Shown here: piece by piece, positions 37,472 through 46,314 of the stretch
Numbering within the stretch: the first letter of the stretch is position 1
Layout of the letters: the number at the start of each line of letters is the position of its first letter
NCBI GenBank assembly: GCA_017473165.1
Contig: JAFUNA010000009.1
Span: 1-61,925 of the forward strand
Reading direction: 5' to 3'
Length of the DNA: 61,925 nt
From: Clostridia bacterium
Lineage (GTDB): Bacteria > Bacillota > Clostridia > Oscillospirales > Acutalibacteraceae
Notes under the pieces: model-generated
Told to the model about the DNA's origin: nothing
The model's input: only the letters and a program-made list of their open reading frames with translations
Databases searched by the model: none
Position numbers and translations under genes: made by a program

Positions 37472-38191
37472 TTAAAGAGATTCGGGAGCATTTTTCTTTT
37501 CCATTTTGTAGCCGTGACCCCAGATTACCTTAAGATAATCGGGACGGGCAGGGTTGATTTCGATTTTTTCTCGAAGGTGGCGGATATGAACCGTGACGGT
37601 ATTTTCTGCACCGAGGGGGTCATCGCCCCAGACCTTGCGGTAAATTTCTTTGGGAGAGAAAACCTTGTCCAGATTTTCCATAAAGAATTTGAGAAGCTGC
37701 ATTTCCGTTGGCGTAAGGTTGATTGTTTCGCCGTCACGGGAAAAGGTTTTTGAGCTGTCGTCAAGCTCCAGACCGCCGTTGCGGAGAACGGAGGACTTTT
37801 CTGCCGTGTCATTGTTGCCGCCGAAACGCATATATCTGCGAAGCTGTGACTTGACCCTCGCAATAACTTCAATGGGATTGAAGGGCTTTGTTATGTAATC
37901 GTCTGCGCCCGCATTAAGACCGAGAATTTTGTCGGTATCCTGGCTTTTTGCGGTCAGAAGGATGACGGGGATGTTGTTATTCTGCTCACGCAGCTTTGCA
38001 AGGGCACGGATGCCGTCCATAACGGGCATCATGATGTCCATGAGAAGCAGGTGGATGTTTTCGCTCTCAATGATTTCAAGAGCCTGTCTGCCGTTTTCCG
38101 CTTCAAAAATCGAATAATCCTCGCTTGAAAGATAGATACGCAGAGCCGAGCGGATATCGGCCTCGTCATCGCAAATAAGAATATTATACAT
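37472..38191 (-). CDS. OmpR/PhoB-family response regulator
   Basis: A 239-residue protein. The receiver domain has acidic DDE (9-11), phospho-acceptor Asp52 in LLLMDIMMPVMDG and Lys in YITKPFNP. The winged-helix DNA-binding domain ends GHGYKMEK. It is the first gene of a minus-strand run (regulator, kinase, CAP lipoprotein, truB, PHP). GAGGAG precedes the ATG. Confidence 0.93.
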   Translation of the reverse strand: MYNILICDDEADIRSALRIYLSSEDYSIFEAENGRQALEIIESENIHLLLMDIMMPVMDGIRALAKLREQNNNIPVILLTAKSQDTDKILGLNAGADDYITKPFNPIEVIARVKSQLRRYMRFGGNNDTAEKSSVLRNGGLELDDSSKTFSRDGETINLTPTEMQLLKFFMENLDKVFSPKEIYRKVWGDDPLGAENTVTVHIRHLREKIEINPARPDYLKVIWGHGYKMEKKNAPESL

Positions 38192-38328
38192 TGTTATCTC
38201 CTCATTTTTTGGGAAGTAAAAGCTTTCAACAACCCATATTTAGATTATTATAACAGTTTCTTTAAAACAAATAAATAGTTTTTTGAATTTTTTTGTGAAA
38301 ACAGGGCAAAAAAATATTGAAATACCTA

Positions 38329-38357
38329 TTGACAAAACCAAAACAATTTGATATAAT
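38329..38357 (+). promoter_or_regulatory. Consensus promoter of tRNA-Gly
   Basis: TTGACA (38329-38334), a 17-bp spacer and TATAAT (38352-38357), a full-consensus sigma-A promoter 13 bp before the tRNA. Confidence 0.92.
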
Positions 38358-38370
38358 CCCTCTTGCAGTT

Positions 38371-38446
38371 GCGGATGTAGCTCATCTGGTAGAGCGCCAC
38401 CTTGCCAAGGTGGAGGTAGCGAGTTCGAGCCTCGTCATCCGCTCCA
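38371..38446 (+). tRNA. tRNA-Gly (GCC)
   Basis: A cloverleaf can be drawn by eye: acceptor GCGGATG/CATCCGC, D-arm GCTC/GAGC, anticodon stem CCACC/GGTGG with loop TTGCCAA (anticodon GCC), T-arm with GTTCGAGC, and an encoded CCA end. It has its own promoter and terminator and is a single-gene unit. Confidence 0.96.
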
Positions 38447-38447
38447 G

Positions 38448-38488
38448 AAAACCCTATCTTGTCTTTGACAAGGTAGGGTTTTAATTAT
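38448..38488 (+). terminator. Intrinsic terminator of tRNA-Gly
   Basis: AAAACCCTATCTTGTC pairs with GACAAGGTAGGGTTTT over a TTT loop, one nucleotide after the CCA end, then TTAATTAT. Confidence 0.9.
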
Positions 38489-38635
38489 ATTCGTTCCTTT
38501 CGGAACGAGTGATATACCTTCGGTATGATATTTCCGACGTAAATGATATACACCTTTGGTGTATGACGGAACGAATATAATATCATTTATCATACGAAAA
38601 ATTCGTATATCATATCGAGCAAAGCGAGATATATC
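38485..38635. repeat. Array of nested short hairpins between tRNA-Gly and the S23-like gene
   Basis: Hairpins: TCGTTCC/GGAACGA (38491-38508), ATATACC/GGTAT (38512-38526), ATACACC/GGTGTAT (38548-38564), ATACGAA/TTCGTAT (38592-38608), and an imperfect ATATCG/CGAGATAT (38612-38632). TTATATTCGTTCC (38485-38497) pairs with GGAACGAATATAA (38568-38580), enclosing the first three. Loops are mostly 3-4 nt (TTTC, TTC, TTT, AAA). Confidence 0.8.
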
Positions 38636-38659
38636 ATTAAATATTAAGGGAGTGACGGA

Positions 38660-39016
38660 ATGTCGGAAAACAAATTAGTTGACTTATCGATAGAATTTGC
38701 GGTTTCAATCGTTAATTTAACAGATAATATAAAATCTCCCAAAAGCTCATATATGATTAATCAGCTTGCCCGAGCCGGAACGTCAATAGGTGCAAATATA
38801 AATGAAGCACAATATGCACATAGTAAGGCAGATTTTGTTGCGAAGCTTGAAATTGCCTTGAAAGAATGCAGTGAAACAAGCTATTGGTTGAAATTAATGT
38901 ATATGACAGGAAGAATTAATGAAAATCAATACAGGGAAAATGAAAGATTATGCGGAACAATACGCAGAATCTTGATTGCTTCTTGCAAAACAGTTAAAGA
39001 AAATAACCATTCATAA
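38660..39016 (+). CDS. Four-helix-bundle protein of the S23/IVP family
   Basis: A 118-residue, mostly helical protein with the family pattern SYMINQLARAGTSIGANINE (residues 31-50) and KLEIALKECSETSYWLKLM. Homologues were first seen in 23S rRNA intervening sequences and resemble the Avd protein of diversity-generating retroelements. Their cell role is not settled. AAGGGAG precedes the ATG. It lies behind a hairpin array and tRNA-Gly and is AT-rich, all consistent with an acquired unit. Confidence 0.88.
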   Translation: MSENKLVDLSIEFAVSIVNLTDNIKSPKSSYMINQLARAGTSIGANINEAQYAHSKADFVAKLEIALKECSETSYWLKLMYMTGRINENQYRENERLCGTIRRILIASCKTVKENNHS

Positions 39017-39032
39017 ATCAACGGAGTAAGCC

Positions 39033-39740
39033 ATGAAGCGAAGATATATAACCGAAAATATAGTGAATTGCCGTGACCTTGGCGGATACCCCGCCGCTGA
39101 CGGCGGAGTGACCGCATTCGGCAGGGTGCTGCGATGCGGAATTCTTAAAGACCCGACGGAAAGCGACATGAAAATCCTTGAAGAATTCGGAATAAAAACC
39201 GTCATTGACCTTCGTGGCAACAGCGAAAAAGCGGATATGCCCGATGTGTTTGAGCGTATGCCCGAATATGACTATCACCACATTTCGCTGCTGGAAACAA
39301 ACCCGATTTTCTCAAAGAAATGCACCGATATCGGTGCTATGTATATCATGAGTCTGACGGAATACAGAGAAAATTATGCGGCGGTGCTGCGGCTTATCTC
39401 AAATCTCAACGAGCCGTTTCTTTTCCATTGCTTTGCAGGCAAGGACAGAACGGGACTGCTTGCGGCGATGCTGCTTGGTGCGGCGGGGGTGAGCCGTGAG
39501 GACATTGTTGCGGATTATCAGGTTTCGTTCACCTATTTCAAGCCTGCGTATGAGCGGGAAATCGCAGCGGACACGGGAATTATCTGGGAGAAAAATCCCG
39601 CAAAGTTTTATTCCGACCCCGAGGTTATGGAACGGATTCTGGACTATTTTGACACAGAATTCGGCGGGATAAAAGGGTATTTTGGTTTTATCGGATTGAG
39701 TGAGGATGAAATCAATCGGATTTCGAAGATTCTGAAATAA
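39033..39740 (+). CDS. Tyrosine/serine phosphatase (Y_phosphatase3 type)
   Basis: A 235-residue phosphatase with the P-loop HCFAGKDRTGLLAAM (about 131-145), Cys as the nucleophile and Arg in the phosphate loop. The N-terminal NCRDLGGYPAADGG motif is typical of this group. It would remove phosphate from tyrosine or serine of proteins, or from phosphoinositides in some homologues. It starts 16 nt after the S23-like gene with CGGAG, so they may share a transcript, although their compositions differ. Confidence 0.85.
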   Translation: MKRRYITENIVNCRDLGGYPAADGGVTAFGRVLRCGILKDPTESDMKILEEFGIKTVIDLRGNSEKADMPDVFERMPEYDYHHISLLETNPIFSKKCTDIGAMYIMSLTEYRENYAAVLRLISNLNEPFLFHCFAGKDRTGLLAAMLLGAAGVSREDIVADYQVSFTYFKPAYEREIAADTGIIWEKNPAKFYSDPEVMERILDYFDTEFGGIKGYFGFIGLSEDEINRISKILK

Positions 39741-39742
39741 AA

Positions 39743-39773
39743 AAGCAGGAGCCGAAGCTCCTGCTTAATTTTT
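39743..39773. terminator. Bidirectional terminator
   Basis: AAGCAGGAGC and GCTCCTGCTT form a perfect 10-bp stem with a CGAA loop, and T-rich ends on both strands serve the phosphatase and the metallophosphoesterase. Confidence 0.85.
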
Positions 39774-41401
39774 TAGAATGTGCCTTCGTTGATAACAACG
39801 CTCAAAAGGTCGGGAACCATGAAGAGGAACTTGGGAAGCCATTCGCCGAGTGCGTATGCTGCAAGTCCGAGGAAGCTGGGAACAACACCGAGGTAGTATT
39901 CAGCTTCGCTTGTTGTGTTATCGCCTGTGAAGGTGATTTTGTTCTGACCTGTTGCCTTTTCAAGGGTGAAGGAGTCGGACTTTGTGATGATGCGTTCTGC
40001 ATCTGCGGGAGCGTCCTCTGCAAGGTCAGCGAGAATGTAGGAATCAAATGTAAGCTTGCCGCCGTCGATTGAAATTGTGTTGAAGCAGCCGCCGATATAT
40101 GCCTGATTGGTCTGATCCCAGTCCTGACCGTCCCAGTAGTTTGCATAGCCGTGCTTCTGGATAACGAGAGCATCGATGAGGTCTGTGTCAAGGAAATGGT
40201 TTGCAAGGAAGGAACGAACCTCATATCTCTTTGTGCCTGCAGTACCAGCAAGAACATAAACCGTGCCGTCTTCGTTAGCTCTGCCGTTCTTGATTGCCTT
40301 TGTGCGGAGATACTGATGGTCGTGACCGCTCATAACGAGGTCAACGCCGCAGCTGTCGAGAACGCTTGTGAGTGATCTCTGAAGATAGAGAGCATCGGGC
40401 CACTTTGCATCCTTACCGAGTGAGTAGGGTGACTTGTGCATGAGAACGATTTTCCAGTCCTTATCTGTGCCGTTCATGTCATTCTTGAGCCATGTGAGCT
40501 GTGCGAATGAAACGGAAAGAAGGTCATTTGTGTTGAGAACTGCGAAGTGAGCGTTGCCGTAATCGAAGGAATAGTTAACGCCGTTGAGATTCTGAACGCT
40601 TTCGCTTGTGTCGAGGTTGAACATATTGTTGAACCAATCCCAGACGCCGAGACCGTCATGGTTGCCTGAAATGGGAACGAGGGTTGAGTTGAGGTTGATT
40701 TCCTTCATTGCTTCATCATAGTAGTCCCATTCTTCGTTGGTGCTGTCGTTTGTGAAGTCGCCGAGGTTAACCATGAACTCTGCGGTGGGCATTGTTGCGT
40801 AAGCGGCTTTGATTGTTTCTGCACCTTTTGTGAAGTTTTCGAGGTTGCTTGCCTGGATGTCTGCTATTGCGATGAAGTTAACCTTATCGTCGCCGTTATC
40901 GGTTACGAATGTTCCCCAATCGCTGAAAAGAGTGCCGTTGCCGACACGGTATTTATAAACCGAGCCTGCAGCAAGACCTGTTACGGTTGCCTTGTGAATG
41001 AGGTTGCCTTCGAACTCAATAACGTCTGCATAGGTGATTGTTGCGTTAACGCTTTCGCCGAGGATTGTTTTGATTTCAACAACGCTTGAGGTGTCGGCGG
41101 TTGTGAACCATGTGATACCCTTTGAGGATTTTGCGTCGCCGTTAACAACAACCGAAATTCTTCTGGGAGCAATGTCCGAGGGGGTTGCTGCGGGAGCATC
41201 GGTTGATTCCTCTGCTTCGGGAAGGGTTGATGATTCGGTTGAGGGTTCGTCTGCAGCAATTGCTTCTGCTTCAAGAGCTTCTGCCGATACTTCGTCGGAA
41301 ATGAGCATAACGCCTTCGTCAGCCGATGCCGATGTTGCGGCGATGCCGAGAAGAAGCGAAACGCTGAGAACGAGAGCGATAAGCTTTTTGATGTTGAGCA
41401 T
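39773..41401 (-). CDS. Secreted metallophosphoesterase with purple-acid-phosphatase-like N-domain
   Basis: About 542 residues. I chose the second ATG (41401), where AAAGGA is 8 nt away; the first (41407) is too close. A signal peptide (LVLSVSLLLGIAATSASA) is followed by an acidic low-complexity part and an FN3-like domain (ISVVVNGDAKSSKGITWFTT). The catalytic fold has metal motifs IADIQ, NLGDFTND, SGNHDG, MHKSP and SGHDHQY. It ends in an aromatic-rich hydrophobic tail. It likely hydrolyses phosphoesters outside the cell. It lies 14-20 nt after a second metallophosphoesterase. Confidence 0.87.
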   Translation of the reverse strand: MLNIKKLIALVLSVSLLLGIAATSASADEGVMLISDEVSAEALEAEAIAADEPSTESSTLPEAEESTDAPAATPSDIAPRRISVVVNGDAKSSKGITWFTTADTSSVVEIKTILGESVNATITYADVIEFEGNLIHKATVTGLAAGSVYKYRVGNGTLFSDWGTFVTDNGDDKVNFIAIADIQASNLENFTKGAETIKAAYATMPTAEFMVNLGDFTNDSTNEEWDYYDEAMKEINLNSTLVPISGNHDGLGVWDWFNNMFNLDTSESVQNLNGVNYSFDYGNAHFAVLNTNDLLSVSFAQLTWLKNDMNGTDKDWKIVLMHKSPYSLGKDAKWPDALYLQRSLTSVLDSCGVDLVMSGHDHQYLRTKAIKNGRANEDGTVYVLAGTAGTKRYEVRSFLANHFLDTDLIDALVIQKHGYANYWDGQDWDQTNQAYIGGCFNTISIDGGKLTFDSYILADLAEDAPADAERIITKSDSFTLEKATGQNKITFTGDNTTSEAEYYLGVVPSFLGLAAYALGEWLPKFLFMVPDLLSVVINEGTF

Positions 41402-41421
41402 TTTCATGTTCCTTTCGTTAC

Positions 41422-42414
41422 TTATTTAAGTGTAATCTTTGTGTCCCACTTGGGAAGCCATTCGCCTGTGCGGCAGTTTCTTGCTCTGAAAAGGATTTCG
41501 TTTTCGTAAACCTCAACAATGTATGTAAGACCGGAGCCGTTGCCGCCGTCTTCACCGTCTTTGTTTTCGATTGAAAGTGCGGGAGCGTTGAAGGAATGGA
41601 AGCCTTCAATCTGTTCATAGCTGTACTGGCTGAAGCCTGCGTGGAGATGTCCGTTGATAAGAACAACGGTGCTGTCCTTTGCGTGCTTTGCAAGGATAGC
41701 CTTGATTTCGTCATTCTGTGCACCGATGGAGCCTGCTTCCTTGTTTGTGCCGTTACCCCATGTTGTGGGAAGATTGTGAGTGAGCTTGAGAGGCTGATGA
41801 ACAACAACAAATACGGGCTTGCCCTTTTCGGTTGCAAGCTCCGCGTCAAGCCATTCAAGCTGTTCGGGGCTGATATAAGCCTCTTCGAATACCATTTTGT
41901 CAGAGCCCATAACGATGAATTTATAGCCGTTTACATATTCGGAATATGCAAGCTTTCCTTCGGCATAGGGCTTTACGGGTTCACCGTCAGCGTTGAGAGC
42001 ATTTGTGAATTTTGTGAAACGGTCAACCGACTGGCTGTAAAGGCGGAGTCTGATATCGTGGTTGCCGGATGCCATGATGAAACGTGCATCGATATCCTTC
42101 AGCTCGTCATAAACAAGCTGATATTCCTCTGCAAGACCGTTTTCGGCAATGTCGCCTACGCCTACGATTGCGTCAAGTCTTTCTGCGTTGCGAAGGTCGA
42201 TGCAGGCCTCCTGATATGACTGATATCTGTCAAACATATAGTTTGAAACCTGGGGGTCTGCAACGGTTGCAAAAACAAGCTTTGCATCGGGGTTTGCAGC
42301 CTTGATAACGTCTTTATCCGAAGGAGCAACAACGCCGCCGTTAACGGAATAAATCACGGACATGATGAATGCGAAAAGTTTGAAGAAAATTTGCTGAATG
42401 GAATTGAGTGCCAT
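41422..42414 (-). CDS. Metallophosphoesterase with N-terminal hydrophobic segment
   Basis: A 330-residue protein. A hydrophobic N-terminus (IFFKLFAFIMSVIYSV) would anchor or export it. The calcineurin-like fold has VADPQV, GVGDIAENG, SGNHDIR, VVHQPL and NGHLHAG. The C-terminal strand region ends TGEWLPKWD. It is the first gene of a two-gene minus-strand unit with the larger esterase. GGAGG stands ahead of the ATG. The two may act in sequence on phosphate-bearing substrates in the envelope, by inference. Confidence 0.85.
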   Translation of the reverse strand: MALNSIQQIFFKLFAFIMSVIYSVNGGVVAPSDKDVIKAANPDAKLVFATVADPQVSNYMFDRYQSYQEACIDLRNAERLDAIVGVGDIAENGLAEEYQLVYDELKDIDARFIMASGNHDIRLRLYSQSVDRFTKFTNALNADGEPVKPYAEGKLAYSEYVNGYKFIVMGSDKMVFEEAYISPEQLEWLDAELATEKGKPVFVVVHQPLKLTHNLPTTWGNGTNKEAGSIGAQNDEIKAILAKHAKDSTVVLINGHLHAGFSQYSYEQIEGFHSFNAPALSIENKDGEDGGNGSGLTYIVEVYENEILFRARNCRTGEWLPKWDTKITLK

Positions 42415-42650
42415 AAGTTAACCTCCATTTTAAATATATACAGTAGATTACCACTAAATCGCAAAAAAGTCAATAAACAAAACGGCAACATAATCCGCAA
42501 TTGAAATTTTATACAAATTAATCGGTAAAATTTTATTGATTTTGGATTAATTATAGGGTTTACAAACAAAAAGAAAAGTGTTAGTATAATCAATGGTGTA
42601 AATTATTTAACCAATCTTTATTTTTAACTATTTTTAGGAGGAAAAAGATT

Positions 42651-45600
42651 ATGGCCAGAAAAATGAAGACCATGGACGGTAACAACGCCGCTGCATGGGT
42701 GTCATATGCCTTCACAGAAGTTGCAGGCATCTACCCCATCACTCCGTCAAGCCCCATGGCAGACTATGTTGACCAGTGGTCAGCACAGGGTCAGAAGAAC
42801 ATCTTCGGCACAACCGTTAAGGTTGCCGAAATGCAGTCAGAAGCAGGTGCAGCAGGTACCGTTCACGGTTCACTTGCAGCAGGTGCTCTCACCACAACCT
42901 ACACTGCATCACAGGGTCTTCTTCTCATGATCCCCAACATGTATAAAATTGCAGGTGAGCTTCTTCCCTGCGTTTTCCACGTTTCGGCTCGCTGCGTAGC
43001 TTCACACGCACTTAACATTTTCGGCGACCATTCCGACGTTTATGCCTGCCGTCAGACAGGTTTCGCAATGCTTGCTGAAACAAATCCCCAGGAAGTTATG
43101 GACCTTGGTGCAGTTGCTCACCTTGCATCCATCAAGGGCAGAGTTCCCTTCATCAACTTCTTTGACGGTTTCCGTACTTCACACGAAATCCAGAAGATCG
43201 AGATCTGGGACTATGAAGACCTCAAGGAAATGTGCGACATGGACGCTGTTGAAGCTTTCAGAAAGAGAGCTCTCAACCCCGAAAGACCCGTTATGCGCGG
43301 TTCACACGAAAACGGCGACATCTTCTTCCAGCACAGAGAAGCTTGCAACTCCTACTATGATGCTCTTCCCGCTATCGTAGAAGAATACATGGATAAGGTT
43401 AACGCAAAGCTCGGCACAAACTATAAGCTCTTCAACTACTACGGCGCTCCCGATGCAGAAAAGGTTATCGTTGCTATGGGTTCAATCTGCGACGTAGCAG
43501 AAGAAGTTATCGATTATCTTACCGCAAAGGGTGAGAAGGTTGGTCTTGTTAAGGTTCGTCTTTACAGACCCTTCTCCGCAGAGAAGCTTGCAGAAGCTAT
43601 CCCCGCAACAGCAAAGAAGGTTGCTGTTCTTGACAGAACAAAGGAACCCGGTTCACTCGGCGAACCCCTCTTCCTTGACGTTGTTGCCGCTCTTGCAGCT
43701 ACAGGCAGAACAGGCATCCAGGTAATCGGCGGCCGTTACGGTCTCGGTTCAAAGGATACACCTCCCTCAAGCATCTTCGCAGTATACGATGAGCTTGCAA
43801 AGGATGCTCCCAAGGCACAGTTCACTCTCGGTATCACCGACGACGTAACCAACCTTTCACTTGAAGAAAAAGAAGCTCCCAACACCGCAGCAGAAGGCAC
43901 AATCGAGTGCAAGTTCTGGGGTCTCGGCGGCGACGGTACAGTTGGCGCAAACAAAGACTCAATCAAGATCATCGGCGACCATACCGACAAGTACGTTCAG
44001 GCTTACTTCCAGTATGACTCAAAGAAGACCGGCGGTATCACAATTTCTCACCTTCGTTTCGGCGACAGCCCCATCAAGTCCCCCTACTACATCAACAAGG
44101 CAGACTTCGTTGCTTGCCATAACCCCTCATATGTAGAAAAAGGCTACAAGATGGTTAACGATGTTAAGCCCGGCGGCGTTTACCTCATCAACTGCCAGTG
44201 GGATGAAGCAGAGCTTGCTGAAAAGCTTCCCGCAGAAGCAAAGAGATACATCGCTAACAACAACGTTCAGCTTTACACAGTTAACGCTATCGACCTTGCA
44301 GCCAAGATCGGTCTCGGTAAGAGAACAAACACCGTTCTTCAGTCAGCATTCTTTGCTCTTTCAAATGTTCTTCCCAAGGAAGAAGCTATCGGCTACATGA
44401 AAGAAAAAGCACAGAAGTTCATGAAGAAGGGTATCGAAATCGTTAAGATGAACGAAGATGCTATTGACGCAGGTGCAACAGCATTCGTTAAGATCGATGT
44501 TCCCGCAGAATGGGCAAATGCTGAAGACAACAAGACTGCTGAAGCTTCAAAGGGCGCAGCAAAGCTTGTTAAGATGGTTGACGGTATCATGAAGCCCGTT
44601 GCTCTCATGGACGGTGACTCACTTCCCGTTTCAGCATTCGTTGACCACGCTGACGGTACATTTGAGCAGGGCGCTTCCGCTTACGAAAAGAGAGGCGTTG
44701 CAGTTCTTGTTCCCGCATGGGACGGCTCAACCTGCGCACAGTGCAACAAGTGCTCCTATGTTTGCCCCCACGCAACAATCAGACCCTACTGCCTCACAGC
44801 TGAAGAAGCTGCTGCCGCTCCCGAAAACGCAATCATCGTTGACAAGAAGGCTGGCAAGGGCAAGGGCGTTTATAAGTATACACTCGCTGTTTCACCCCTC
44901 GATTGTATGGGATGCGGCGTTTGCGTAGGCGTATGTCCCACAAACTCACTCAAGATGGTTTCAAGAGAGAGCCAGGATGCTATGCAGCCCGTATTTGATT
45001 ACATGGTTGAAAACGTAACAGTCAAGGAAGATGTAGCTGACAACACCGTTATCGGCAGCCAGTACAAGACTCCTCTTCTTGAGTTCTCCGGCTCATGCGC
45101 AGGCTGTGCAGAAACAGCTTACGCTCGCCTCATCACTCAGATGTTCGGCGACAGAATGTACATCTCAAACGCAACAGGCTGTTCATCAATCTGGGGCGGT
45201 CCCGCAGCAACATCACCCTACACAGTTAACAAGAAGGGCTACGGTCCCGCATGGGCTAACTCCCTCTTCGAAGATAACGCAGAACACGGCTTCGGTATGT
45301 ACCTCGGTCAGAACGCTATCCGTAACAGCCTTATCGCAAAGGTTAAGGAAATGGCTGCTTCTGACAAGGCATCTGCAGAATTCAAGGCTGCTGCTGACGA
45401 ATATCTTGCAACAATCACAGACGGTGCAAAGAACGGCGCAGCAACAGAAGCTCTTGTTGCAGAGCTCGAAAAGGCAGCTGCAGCAGGCTGTCCCACAGCT
45501 CCCGAAGTTCTTGCAAGCAAGGAATATCTTGCCAAGAAGTCAGTTTGGATCTTCGGCGGCGACGGCTGGGCATACGATATCGGCTTCGGCGGCGTTGACC

Positions 45601-46202
45601 ACGTTCTTGCAGCAGGCGAAGATGTAAACATCATGGTATTCGATACCGAAGTTTACTCCAACACCGGCGGACAGGCTTCAAAGGCTTCCAACATCGGTCA
45701 GGTTGCACAGTTTGCAGCAGCAGGTAAGGGCATCGCAAAGAAGAGCCTTGCAGAAATCGCAATGAGCTACGGCTATGTTTACGTTGCACAGATTGCTATG
45801 GGTGCTGACCAGAATCAGACCATCAAGGCTATCGCAGAAGCAGAAGCTTACAACGGTCCTTCAATCATCATCGCATACGCACCCTGCGAAATGCACTCAA
45901 TCAAGGGCGGCATGGTTAACTGCCAGGCTGAAATGAAGAAGGCTGTTGACTGCGGCTACTGGAATATGTTCCGTTACAACCCCGCACTCAAGGCAGAAGG
46001 CAAGAATCCCTTCACCATCGACAGCAAGCCCGCAACAGGCAGCTACAGAGAATTCCTTCTCAACGAAGCTCGTTATTCATCACTCACACGTTCATTCCCC
46101 GAAAGAGCAGAAGAACTCTTCGCTCTTGCAGAGAAGACATCAGTTGAGAGATATGAACACCTCCTTCGTCTTAAGGACCTCTATGCTCCCAAGGCTGACT
46201 AA
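42651..46202 (+). CDS. nifJ: Pyruvate:ferredoxin (flavodoxin) oxidoreductase
   Basis: A 1183-residue, single-chain PFOR. Domain I has YPITPSSPMADYVDQW. Domain II follows, then the gamma-type domain (KFWGLGGDGTVGANK). Two ferredoxin-like clusters are CAQCNKCSYVCPHA (about 696-709) and CMGCGVCVGVCP. Further cysteines ligate the proximal cluster (SCAGCAET). The thiamine-PP domain has GGDGWAYDIGFGG and NTGGQ. It oxidises pyruvate to acetyl-CoA and reduces ferredoxin. AGGAGG precedes the ATG and two hairpins follow it. Its codons look highly optimised, as for abundant proteins. Confidence 0.97.
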   Translation: MARKMKTMDGNNAAAWVSYAFTEVAGIYPITPSSPMADYVDQWSAQGQKNIFGTTVKVAEMQSEAGAAGTVHGSLAAGALTTTYTASQGLLLMIPNMYKIAGELLPCVFHVSARCVASHALNIFGDHSDVYACRQTGFAMLAETNPQEVMDLGAVAHLASIKGRVPFINFFDGFRTSHEIQKIEIWDYEDLKEMCDMDAVEAFRKRALNPERPVMRGSHENGDIFFQHREACNSYYDALPAIVEEYMDKVNAKLGTNYKLFNYYGAPDAEKVIVAMGSICDVAEEVIDYLTAKGEKVGLVKVRLYRPFSAEKLAEAIPATAKKVAVLDRTKEPGSLGEPLFLDVVAALAATGRTGIQVIGGRYGLGSKDTPPSSIFAVYDELAKDAPKAQFTLGITDDVTNLSLEEKEAPNTAAEGTIECKFWGLGGDGTVGANKDSIKIIGDHTDKYVQAYFQYDSKKTGGITISHLRFGDSPIKSPYYINKADFVACHNPSYVEKGYKMVNDVKPGGVYLINCQWDEAELAEKLPAEAKRYIANNNVQLYTVNAIDLAAKIGLGKRTNTVLQSAFFALSNVLPKEEAIGYMKEKAQKFMKKGIEIVKMNEDAIDAGATAFVKIDVPAEWANAEDNKTAEASKGAAKLVKMVDGIMKPVALMDGDSLPVSAFVDHADGTFEQGASAYEKRGVAVLVPAWDGSTCAQCNKCSYVCPHATIRPYCLTAEEAAAAPENAIIVDKKAGKGKGVYKYTLAVSPLDCMGCGVCVGVCPTNSLKMVSRESQDAMQPVFDYMVENVTVKEDVADNTVIGSQYKTPLLEFSGSCAGCAETAYARLITQMFGDRMYISNATGCSSIWGGPAATSPYTVNKKGYGPAWANSLFEDNAEHGFGMYLGQNAIRNSLIAKVKEMAASDKASAEFKAAADEYLATITDGAKNGAATEALVAELEKAAAAGCPTAPEVLASKEYLAKKSVWIFGGDGWAYDIGFGGVDHVLAAGEDVNIMVFDTEVYSNTGGQASKASNIGQVAQFAAAGKGIAKKSLAEIAMSYGYVYVAQIAMGADQNQTIKAIAEAEAYNGPSIIIAYAPCEMHSIKGGMVNCQAEMKKAVDCGYWNMFRYNPALKAEGKNPFTIDSKPATGSYREFLLNEARYSSLTRSFPERAEELFALAEKTSVERYEHLLRLKDLYAPKAD

Positions 46203-46211
46203 TTAAATAAA

Positions 46212-46250
46212 AACTTTAAGCGGCGGATTCCTCGGAATCTGCCGCTTTTC
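46212..46250 (+). terminator. Terminator of nifJ
   Basis: AAGCGGCGGATTC and GAATCTGCCGCTT form a stem with one mismatch around CTCG, followed by TTCTTTT. Confidence 0.85.
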
Positions 46251-46261
46251 TTTTGCATAAC

Positions 46262-46297
46262 AAAAGGCACCATCCATTTCGGACGGTGCCTTTTTTA
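46262..46297. terminator. Terminator shared by nifJ and purL
   Basis: AAAAGGCACCATCC and GGACGGTGCCTTTT pair with one A-C mismatch and are followed by T residues on the + side. The minus side also ends T-rich, so it can stop the pur operon. Confidence 0.78.
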
Positions 46298-46314
46298 TTA
46301 TATTACATTATATA

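Noticed and set aside
38485-38635. CRISPR array
   Set aside because: The repeats are short unlike hairpins without constant unit length or spacers, and no cas gene is near.
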